From NCBI GenBank assembly GCA_041554435.1, contig JBFFLX010000025.1, positions 1 to 31,342 on the forward strand: DNA of 31,342 nucleotides, written 5' to 3'. This DNA is from BM524 sp041554435. Its GTDB lineage: Bacteria > Bacteroidota > Bacteroidia > Bacteroidales > F082. Positions 25,113 through 31,342 of the stretch are shown here, in pieces. The translations under genes were made by a program, and so were the position numbers. The first letter of the stretch is position 1. The number at the start of each line of letters is the position of its first letter. Under the pieces are notes generated by a model. That model was not told where the DNA came from. It was given only the letters and a program-made list of their open reading frames with translations, and ran no database searches.

Positions 25113-25994
25113 TTAAAAAATAATATAATCTTCCGGGTTAACCGGTGCTCCTCTATGCCATAATTCGAAATGCAAATGGGCTCCTGTGGTGAGTTCACCC
25201 GACTCACCAATTATTGCAATTGGTTGACCGGCCTTAACTATTTCACCAACTTTTTTAAGCAAAACCGAATTATGTTTATAATAAGAAATCAGATTTTCAT
25301 TATGCTGAATTGCGATTACATAACCTGTCTCCAAAGTCCATCCAGCAAAAACCACCGTTCCATCCAGCGTAGATTTAACAGCGGCATTATGCTTTGCAAC
25401 TATGTCGATACCAAAATGTTCTTTACTCAAATCAAATTTTGAAGTAACAATACCATCAGCAGGCAGATAGAAACTTAAATATTTAATGTTGCGCTGCTTT
25501 TCTTTTGTGTCACTAGGTTCGGGTAAATATAAATTATTCATATTCTGGCTCTCAAATTCAGCCCTCAATAAACTATCTTGCTGCGAAGATTGTAAGGTAA
25601 TAGTATCGTAAAAAACATCTTTTTCAGAAATCAACTTTGTGGTGTCTTCGGTAATATCATTTCCTTCAATAATATTTTTAATATTCTCAAAGTACAAATC
25701 CTTCATCCTCAACTGATCCTCCAAAGAGTCGGCCAGAATATTTAGTCGTATTAACTTTTCATTTTGATAAGTACTGGGATATCCGGGAATCATCTCCTTC
25801 AAAGGGGTGTAAACAATTAATAATAATGTGAGGCTTGTAAAAATTATTGCAAGGCTAACAAAAACGGAAAGTACATTCAATCTTGTAAGTCGAAAAATTA
25901 AACGTTCCTCAAAAGTTTCATCATTGAAAATTACAAGACGATATTTGCTCCTTAGTTTATAATACCACTTCTTATCAGACTTATTTTTAGCCAT
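25113..25994 (-). CDS. Membrane-anchored M23-family peptidase (LytM type)
   Basis: The 293-residue protein has one membrane segment near 41-63, then a periplasmic linker with helical character (about 75-110). Its C-terminal LytM domain has metal ligands H193 and D197 (HFGID), catalytic H241 (YYKHNS) and the HLH motif at 273-275 (GAHLHFELW). All are intact, so it is predicted to be an active cell-wall endopeptidase rather than a regulatory pseudoenzyme. It diverges from porW across 191 bases, and a bactofilin gene lies 2.8 kb downstream of porW. M23 and bactofilin neighbours are common where bactofilin positions cell-wall hydrolysis, so a link is plausible. Confidence 0.92.
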   Translation of the reverse strand: MAKNKSDKKWYYKLRSKYRLVIFNDETFEERLIFRLTRLNVLSVFVSLAIIFTSLTLLLIVYTPLKEMIPGYPSTYQNEKLIRLNILADSLEDQLRMKDLYFENIKNIIEGNDITEDTTKLISEKDVFYDTITLQSSQQDSLLRAEFESQNMNNLYLPEPSDTKEKQRNIKYLSFYLPADGIVTSKFDLSKEHFGIDIVAKHNAAVKSTLDGTVVFAGWTLETGYVIAIQHNENLISYYKHNSVLLKKVGEIVKAGQPIAIIGESGELTTGAHLHFELWHRGAPVNPEDYIIF

Positions 25995-26011
25995 TTTTTT
26001 AAAATAAAACG

Positions 26012-26019
26012 CAAACCTA
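26012..26019 (-). promoter_or_regulatory. Putative -7 element of the M23 peptidase operon
   Basis: The minus strand reads TAGGTTTG followed by C, 18 bases before the M23 start. No clear -33 element was found. Confidence 0.4.
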
Positions 26020-26109
26020 CATAAAAATAATAAAACGATTTACACTCAGGCATCGTCAAATTTCTTTTTATTTAAAATACATTTTATATAATAATAATCA
26101 CTTGTTTTA

Positions 26110-26138
26110 TTGTATTAAGCACTTCTTTATTATTTTTG
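26110..26138 (+). promoter_or_regulatory. Putative promoter of porW: -33 TTG and -7 TATTTTTG
   Basis: TATTTTTG at 26131-26138 matches TAnnTTTG, and TTG at 26110-26112 lies 18 bases upstream, close to the usual Bacteroidota spacing. It is the best-formed promoter in the window and sits 48 bases before the proposed start codon. Confidence 0.55.
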
Positions 26139-26185
26139 CCATCTTACAGTAATAATTTAATCTGAAATCAGTTATATAGAAAAAA

Positions 26186-28843
26186 TTGAACTTGAGTACA
26201 AATAGCAAATACAAGATAACATATATTTTAGGAGCAATATCAATTTTGCTTCTTGTAAATGCATGTTCTACAAAGAAGAACACCTGGACAAGAAGAGCCT
26301 ATCACAACCTTACCAGTCATTATAATGTATACTGGAATGGAATGATGAGTTTACAGGAGGGAGAAAAAAGTTTTAAAGATACTTTTGAGGATGATTATTC
26401 GAAAGTATTGCCTGTATATAATTATGGAGATAAAAAGCAAGCACAAAGGCTAAACCCCAAGATGGATCGCACCATAAAAAAAGCCTCCATTGGAATCCAG
26501 AAACACTCAATGTATTTTGGTGGTAAAGAGCAAGTTAAATGGATAGATGATAGTTATATGATGATGGGAAAAGCCCATTTTTATAAACATGATTATATAA
26601 GTGCCAGAAGGGTTTTCGACTATGTAGCCAAAACATATCAGGATAACCCCATTCACTACGAAGCATATTTGTGGCTTGCTAAAACACATTTGCAAAACGA
26701 GAGGTTTGAAAAAGCTATTGCTACAATAAATCTTCTTCAGAGCAAACTCGAAGAAAAAGATTTTCCTTATGATGTAGAAAAACAAATTCCTTTGGTACTT
26801 GCAAATTTTTACATAGAACAGGAAAAATATGATGAGGCATTTTCATATCTTGAAAGATCATTGGAATTAAATAATGATAAAGAGATAACCACCAGAGTAA
26901 AATTTATCCTGGGTCAACTTTATCAAAAAGAAGGCAATCTTGAGAAAGCAACAGAGTATTTTACAAGCGTTGTAAAGAAAAACCCGGATTATGTTATGGC
27001 TTTCGAAGCTAAAATGCATCTGGCAGAGACTTATGCTTCAGAGAATGGCGACAGTAAAGGAATAAACAAGATTCTCAACAAGATGCTTAAGGAAGCAAGA
27101 AATAAAGAGTTTCAGGATCAAATTTATTATGCCCTTGCTGATGTTGCAAAAAAGGATGGAAACGATACACTTGCAATTAACTATCTCAGAAAATCTGTTA
27201 TGTATAGTGTGAAAAATCAGATTCAGAAAACAAAATCTTCTCTTGAGGTTGCTGATATGTTTTTCGAAAGAAGTAATTATATTTATGCTCAGGCTTATTA
27301 CGACACGGCCGTAAGTTCACTTACCAACGACTACCCTGACTATGAAGCAATTAGTCAAAAAGCGAGCGTATTAACCGACTTGGTTACACAAGCACAAACA
27401 ATAAAAGAACAAGATAGTTTACAATATTTGGTGAGTCTCGACTCCACCGAACTTTATGCTATTATCGACAAGAAAATAGAAGCATATAAACTGGAACAGG
27501 AAAAGAAGCAGGAGGAGGAAGATTTAGCAGAGGGAGGAACTCAATTTGTTGACATGAACGACAGAGGTCGCTCGGGAAATAATCTGGGTAATGGAGAATG
27601 GTATTTTTATAATACTGCGGCAATAAGTTCGGGATTTAATGAATTTACCAAGAAATGGGGCAATAGAAAATTAGAAGATAACTGGAGAATAAGTAATAAA
27701 AAACTATTAATGCAAAATGATGATGAGATTGTAGGTAATGACACAATTTCGGATTCAACTTCAAGGAAAAACTACGACCCCATCGACAGATCATATTATT
27801 TGGCAGGATTACCAAATACACCTGAGAAAATTGAAGCCTCCAATGAGCAACTCATTGAAGCATATAATAAACTGGGCTTTATTTACTTAATGAAACTGAA
27901 CGACAGTGTAAGAGCCCTTGACACTTATCTGGATTTTCAAAAACGATTTCCCGAGAATCAATATCGTTTGGAATCATGGTATGCTCTTTACAAAATATAT
28001 AATGCAGAGAATAATGATAAGGAAGCCGAATTTTATAAAAGTTTAATAGTAGGAAATTATCCCGAAAGCACATATGCCAAGGTTATTATCAACCCCGATT
28101 ATTATGCTCTTTTGGAGGAAGAAAAACAAAAAGCATCTGAACTTTATATGAGAACCTATGATGCTTTTAAGTCAGAAAAATATTATAGAGTAATTTCATA
28201 TTCCAATAAAGGAATTGAACTTTATCCTGATGATACTTCTTTAATCCCAAAATTCATGTATTTAAAGGCATTATCACTTGGAAAAGTAGATACTCCTGAC
28301 ACACTTTATGCCTCTCTCGATACTTTAATTGTAACTTATCCCAGAAGTTCGGTAACCCCAAGGGCAACAGCATTAAGAATGAAATTACAACAGGAATATG
28401 GCATTGGAGTTCCTGAGAATATTCAAACTGGTACGGGCGAAATTATTGATGGAAAACCCCAGGAAAAATCATTGTATAATTTCAATGGCAACGACCTGCA
28501 TTTTGTTATGTTAATTGTAGATAATGATAATGTTGAAATAAATCCCTTAAAAATTCGATTGTCGGATTTCAATGGAAAATATTTTAGTTTGATGCGTCTA
28601 AAAGTTAAGAGTTTGTTATTAGGTAAAACACAAACCATTGTTACTGTGGGTAACTTTAAGAATAAAGATGAAGCACTTAATTATTATAATGCTATTATAA
28701 TTGACAAATATGTGCTTTCAGGAGTAGACAAAGAGAATTATTCGATATTTCCTATTTCAACATCAAATTATCCTCTTTTTTACAGAGATAAGAACCTTAA
28801 AGCATATAAAGATTTCTTTGAAAAATATTATAAAAGAGACTGA
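26186..28843 (+). CDS. porW: Type IX secretion/gliding lipoprotein PorW/SprE family (TPR)
   Basis: The 885-residue protein has a lipobox with C27 (LLLVNAC) followed by STKKNTWTRRAYHNL and the SHYNVYWNG segment typical of PorW/SprE. TPR-like helical pairs follow (YKHDYISARRVFDYV, YLWLAKTHLQ, FILGQLYQKEGNLEKATEYF and others), and a C-terminal domain (FVMLIVDNDNVEINPLKIRL, then VGNFKNKDEALNYYN) seen in this family. PorW/SprE is an outer-membrane-associated component needed for type IX secretion in Porphyromonas and gliding Flavobacterium. No in-frame ATG lies between the upstream TAG at 26177 and the membrane segment, so TTG at 26186 (or at 26192) must start it. It ends with TGATG, the bactofilin start overlapping its stop. 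Confidence 0.92.
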   Translation: MNLSTNSKYKITYILGAISILLLVNACSTKKNTWTRRAYHNLTSHYNVYWNGMMSLQEGEKSFKDTFEDDYSKVLPVYNYGDKKQAQRLNPKMDRTIKKASIGIQKHSMYFGGKEQVKWIDDSYMMMGKAHFYKHDYISARRVFDYVAKTYQDNPIHYEAYLWLAKTHLQNERFEKAIATINLLQSKLEEKDFPYDVEKQIPLVLANFYIEQEKYDEAFSYLERSLELNNDKEITTRVKFILGQLYQKEGNLEKATEYFTSVVKKNPDYVMAFEAKMHLAETYASENGDSKGINKILNKMLKEARNKEFQDQIYYALADVAKKDGNDTLAINYLRKSVMYSVKNQIQKTKSSLEVADMFFERSNYIYAQAYYDTAVSSLTNDYPDYEAISQKASVLTDLVTQAQTIKEQDSLQYLVSLDSTELYAIIDKKIEAYKLEQEKKQEEEDLAEGGTQFVDMNDRGRSGNNLGNGEWYFYNTAAISSGFNEFTKKWGNRKLEDNWRISNKKLLMQNDDEIVGNDTISDSTSRKNYDPIDRSYYLAGLPNTPEKIEASNEQLIEAYNKLGFIYLMKLNDSVRALDTYLDFQKRFPENQYRLESWYALYKIYNAENNDKEAEFYKSLIVGNYPESTYAKVIINPDYYALLEEEKQKASELYMRTYDAFKSEKYYRVISYSNKGIELYPDDTSLIPKFMYLKALSLGKVDTPDTLYASLDTLIVTYPRSSVTPRATALRMKLQQEYGIGVPENIQTGTGEIIDGKPQEKSLYNFNGNDLHFVMLIVDNDNVEINPLKIRLSDFNGKYFSLMRLKVKSLLLGKTQTIVTVGNFKNKDEALNYYNAIIIDKYVLSGVDKENYSIFPISTSNYPLFYRDKNLKAYKDFFEKYYKRD

Positions 28844-29268
28844 TGTTTCAAAAAAAAATCAATCAAAATACTATGAAAAAGTCGAGTAATTCAAATGGTG
28901 ATGCCACAGTACATAATTTGATTTCACAAGGTACTACTATTAAAGGAGACATTGAAACCAATGGTGATTTACGAGTAGATGGTAATATAATTGGAAACAT
29001 TATTACAAAGGGCAAATTGGTTGTTGGAGAATCAGCAAGCATTGATGGTACAATCGAATGTGAAAATGCAGATATTTCAGGTAAAATTACAGCCAAAGTT
29101 AAAATCAATAATTTGGTAAGGCTGTCTGAAACATCTAATTTTTCTGGCGATATAGTAACAAAGAAAATTTCTATTGAGCCAGGAGCTGTTTTTTCTGGCA
29201 CTTGCCAGATGTCGGCTTCCAAAACTGATATAAGCAACGACAAAATAAAAACCGGTGAAAAAAAATGA
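28843..29268 (+). CDS. Bactofilin (polymer-forming cytoskeletal protein)
   Basis: The 141-residue protein has a central bactofilin domain at about 25-125, a right-handed beta-helix seen as repeated short strands with glycine and valine or isoleucine spacing (GTTIKGDIETNGDLRVDG, NIIGNIITKGKLVVG, ASIDGTIECENADISG). Charged, disordered ends flank it. Bactofilins polymerise without nucleotide and organise membrane-proximal enzymes, often M23 peptidases. The start overlaps the porW stop by one base (TGATG); an internal ATG at 28873 is an alternative. It also overlaps atpZ by 14 bases, so translation of all three is probably coupled. In Bacteroidota this gene commonly sits in front of AtpZ and the ATP synthase genes. 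Confidence 0.88.
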   Translation: MFQKKINQNTMKKSSNSNGDATVHNLISQGTTIKGDIETNGDLRVDGNIIGNIITKGKLVVGESASIDGTIECENADISGKITAKVKINNLVRLSETSNFSGDIVTKKISIEPGAVFSGTCQMSASKTDISNDKIKTGEKK

Positions 29269-29470
29269 TGAAAGTCCTTTAAAGTTTTATGCCAAATATT
29301 CCAGTTTGGCTTTGCAAATGATTGTAATAATTGTAGGTGCAGCATTTGGAGGCAGGGAAATTGATAAATACGTAAGTTGGGAATTTCCAGTTTTTACAGT
29401 ATCATTAACAATATTTGGAGTTATAGGTGCTGTTATTTATGGAATGAGGGGATTGTTTAAGCAAAAGTAA
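29255..29470 (+). CDS. atpZ: AtpZ/AtpI-family small membrane protein
   Basis: The 71-residue protein has two predicted membrane segments (about 16-34 and 44-63) with a short GGREIDKY loop, matching the AtpZ/AtpI family that helps assemble or supply magnesium or calcium to the F1Fo ATP synthase. The start is GTG at 29255, overlapping the bactofilin gene by 14 bases; no in-frame ATG lies upstream of the membrane segments. In many Bacteroidota this gene leads to an AtpI-like gene and then atpB. Here the next gene is AtpI-like but atpB does not follow. Confidence 0.85.
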   Translation: MKKNDESPLKFYAKYSSLALQMIVIIVGAAFGGREIDKYVSWEFPVFTVSLTIFGVIGAVIYGMRGLFKQK

Positions 29471-29480
29471 ATTAACAGAA

Positions 29481-29855
29481 ATGAATAAATTCAAGGGATT
29501 CTTTAAAACTATTTCAGTAATATCTGCTTCGCTTTTGTTAATTAGCGTAATAATATTTTTCTTTACACCTAAAATAAAAATAAGCCCGGCATTTCCTTTC
29601 ATACTTGCCTTCATGTACATTACCACAATTTTGATATTTAAACTGCTTGCAAAATCAATGCAAAACAGGCTGAGCAAGTTTGCAAATGCCTATATGTTAG
29701 TTAATTTCGGAAAACTTGTTATTTTTTCAATAATCATAGTAGTTTATGCAGTATTAAATAGAGAAGATGCGATATCATTTATGTTAACGTTTTTTTCATA
29801 CTATTTTATATTCACCATTTTCGAAGTATTTTCACTCTTACGCCTTAAAAGTTAA
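29481..29855 (+). CDS. AtpI-like four-helix membrane protein
   Basis: The 124-residue protein has four predicted membrane helices (about 10-30, 37-57, 69-91 and 99-119), with basic loop residues such as KSMQNRLSKF between the second and third. It sits 10 bases after atpZ, the position of the poorly conserved ATP synthase protein I-like gene ahead of atpB in Bacteroidota operons. No catalytic motif is visible, so the assignment rests on size, topology and context. It is followed by a 153-base gap, after which an unrelated gene begins. Confidence 0.7.
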   Translation: MNKFKGFFKTISVISASLLLISVIIFFFTPKIKISPAFPFILAFMYITTILIFKLLAKSMQNRLSKFANAYMLVNFGKLVIFSIIIVVYAVLNREDAISFMLTFFSYYFIFTIFEVFSLLRLKS

Positions 29856-30008
29856 TTTATAATCATTCAATATTGACACTAAGCATTGATTATCAGTTAT
29901 TTTTAATCAAATACATCAAACTTCATTATATATTTTTTTTATTGATAGCTATGAAATGCTGTTTATATCCATATAATTTCTATTTTTATCCACTTAAAAT
30001 TTTTTGAT

Positions 30009-30494
30009 ATGGTAGTTGAAAATTCTTTGGGAGATTACATATATATATTGATAGGATTACTATGGGTAGGATTTTCGATTTATAAAGGAAGCCAAAAGAA
30101 TAAAAAATCGCAACAAACTGAACCAGAAAATAATAGAACTCCAAATGCTCTGGAAGGGATATTGGGAGAGTTCCTTGGTTATAAACAGGACGAAGCTGTT
30201 TATTCCAGCAAAAAAGAAACATTTGAACCAACAGTTGATGTGCTCTCAAAGGAACAAAACAGAGTTCCAGCGACACAAGGTATAGCTTCTCACATATTTT
30301 CTTATGATGACGAATATGAAGAAGGGGGCAACTTTTTTGAAGAAAAGAAAGTCTATACCACAGAAGAAGATAATAAGTTAGAAAAACCGCTTTCAAAAAA
30401 AATAAAGAAGCCGGTTAAAAGATTGAAAAAACCAAGAATAAATATTAAGAAAGCGGTTATTTATTCAACAATTTTGAATAGACCGTCGTATTAA
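30009..30494 (+). CDS. Unknown membrane-anchored protein
   Basis: The 161-residue product has one N-terminal membrane segment at about 9-25 (IYILIGLLWVGFSIY), then a hydrophilic, probably disordered region rich in Lys, Glu and Gln. The C-terminus is basic (KKIKKPVKRLKKPRINIKKA) and ends with AVIYSTILNRPSY, a pattern I associate with short Bacteroidota proteins of unknown role, although I cannot confirm conservation here. Residues about 50-100 are acidic and serine-rich. No enzymatic motif was recognised. It is followed about 100 bases later by a TonB-dependent receptor gene. Confidence 0.65.
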   Translation: MVVENSLGDYIYILIGLLWVGFSIYKGSQKNKKSQQTEPENNRTPNALEGILGEFLGYKQDEAVYSSKKETFEPTVDVLSKEQNRVPATQGIASHIFSYDDEYEEGGNFFEEKKVYTTEEDNKLEKPLSKKIKKPVKRLKKPRINIKKAVIYSTILNRPSY

Positions 30495-30595
30495 AAAAGT
30501 AGAAATATAATTATTAAGTAAATTTTTTCATTGATAAGATTTACTAAATGCAATAAATAACGCAGGATTTTTATAGAATATAAAATTAACAGAGT

Positions 30596-31342
30596 ATGAT
30601 AAGAAATTTACTCCTTACGTTAGGCTTAATACTTACAACAGGGCTGTTGCTTCAAGCACAGCAAGGTGCATTGCAAGGAAAAGTAATTGACAAGGACACC
30701 AAGGAACCTATTCCTTTTGCAAATATTGTTCTTGACAATAATGGAACTCAGGTTGGAGGTACCACTTCCGACTTTGATGGTAATTACACCATTAAGCCGA
30801 TCCCTCCGGGAAAATATGATTTGAAGGCAACATTTGTTGGTTACAAAACTAATATCACACAAGGAATCACAATATCATCTGATAAAATCAGATTCCACGA
30901 TATCGAAATGTCGAGTACAGCAGAAATGCTGGAAGTTGTGGAGATAATTGATTATAAAGTTCCTTTGATATCGAAGGACGAAACGTCTTCTGGTGCAAAC
31001 ATAACTTCGGAAGAAATTGCCAAAATGCCAAACCGTAATGCAAATGCCGTTGCTACAACAGTTGGTGGTGTGTTTTCGCAGGATGGTGAAAGAGGTAGTG
31101 TTCGTGGTGCTCGTTCTGACGCAACAGCAATGTTTATTGATGGAGTTAGGGTAATTGGTAACTCGAGTGTGCCTCAGTCGGCAATTGAACAAGTTGACGT
31201 AGTATTAGGTGGTGTACCTGCCCAATACGGTGATGCCACTTCCGGTATTATCAACGTTACAACTAAAGGACCATCAAGAACTTTCGGTGCAGGACTGGAA
31301 CTTGAAACATCAGAGTTCCTTGATAATTTTGGAGCATCAAGG
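30596..31342 (+). CDS. TonB-dependent receptor with CarboxypepD_reg-like domain (partial, runs off right edge)
   Basis: The frame opens at ATG 30596 and stays open for 249 codons to the window end. It starts with a signal peptide (MIRNLLLTLGLILTTGLLLQA), then a carboxypeptidase-regulatory-like domain at about 25-105 (GKVIDKDTKEPIPFANIVL, DGNYTIKPIPPGKYDL), then a plug region from about 135 on (ITSEEIAKMPNRNANAVA, SVRGARSDATAMFIDGVRV, QYGDATSGIINVTTKG). TonB receptors bring bulky substrates such as glycans, siderophores or peptides across the outer membrane. The barrel and the ligand cannot be judged. This layout is common for SusC-like and other Bacteroidota receptors; no SusD partner is visible within the window. 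Confidence 0.9.
   Translation, partial: MIRNLLLTLGLILTTGLLLQAQQGALQGKVIDKDTKEPIPFANIVLDNNGTQVGGTTSDFDGNYTIKPIPPGKYDLKATFVGYKTNITQGITISSDKIRFHDIEMSSTAEMLEVVEIIDYKVPLISKDETSSGANITSEEIAKMPNRNANAVATTVGGVFSQDGERGSVRGARSDATAMFIDGVRVIGNSSVPQSAIEQVDVVLGGVPAQYGDATSGIINVTTKGPSRTFGAGLELETSEFLDNFGASR

Noticed and set aside
28863..29345. A 160-codon minus-strand frame opposite bactofilin
   Set aside because: It is antisense to bactofilin, whose repeat pattern is clear and whose coupling to porW and atpZ supports the plus strand.
29882..29912. Short TTGATTA/TAATCAA inverted repeat after the AtpI-like gene
   Set aside because: Only seven AT-rich pairs with a long loop; too weak to call a terminator.
1..31342. 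CRISPR arrays, insertion sequences, tRNA genes and prophage genes
   Set aside because: No regular direct repeats with spacers, no transposase or integrase, no tRNA-like cloverleaf and no phage structural genes were recognised on reading the window.

Overview
The window looks like a Bacteroidota chromosome segment. The DNA is AT-rich, many genes are preceded by the Bacteroidota-type -7 element TAnnTTTG, and there are lineage-typical genes: a PorW/SprE type IX secretion lipoprotein, a bactofilin next to AtpZ, a GYDIA-type GHMP kinase, a DUF4468-like secreted protein, and a TonB receptor with a carboxypeptidase-regulatory-like domain. I cannot fix the class or genus. No rRNA, tRNA, CRISPR array, insertion sequence or phage gene was seen, and no stretch over 300 bases lacks a gene.

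Layout. Positions 1-5656 (minus) hold four tandem paralogous cobalamin-binding radical SAM proteins; the leftmost runs off the window. Opposite them, reading right, is a compact module of acyl carrier protein, membrane-anchored family 2 glycosyltransferase and GNAT-like acyltransferase (5855-7765). Positions 7874-13431 (minus) carry NADP-type glutamate dehydrogenase with its own promoter and terminator, DNA polymerase III delta', an MmgE/PrpD protein and glycerol-3-phosphate dehydrogenase. Positions 13659-18170 (plus) carry a DUF4468-like secreted protein, class II HMG-CoA reductase overlapping a GHMP kinase (mevalonate pathway), and adenine deaminase. An ArsR-type repressor gene at 18322-18617 is broken by a one-base deletion in an A tract. 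Positions 18620-22586 (minus) hold phosphoglycerate mutase, a polysaccharide deacetylase and an Ig-like lipoprotein in one probable operon. A PP1-like phosphatase (plus) meets a serine hydrolase (minus) head-on, and the hydrolase follows an M23 peptidase.

From 26186 to the end (plus) come the PorW/SprE lipoprotein, bactofilin, AtpZ, an AtpI-like membrane protein, an unknown anchored protein and the start of a TonB-dependent receptor. The peptidase, PorW and bactofilin cluster suggests a cell-envelope and secretion neighbourhood. AtpZ and the AtpI-like gene normally lead into the ATP synthase subunits, but those genes do not follow here.

The best candidate for an undescribed system is the four-copy radical SAM array divergent from the ACP, glycosyltransferase and acyltransferase module. 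It could be a lipid or glycan modification locus, but only gene order supports that; the substrate cannot be read from the sequence.
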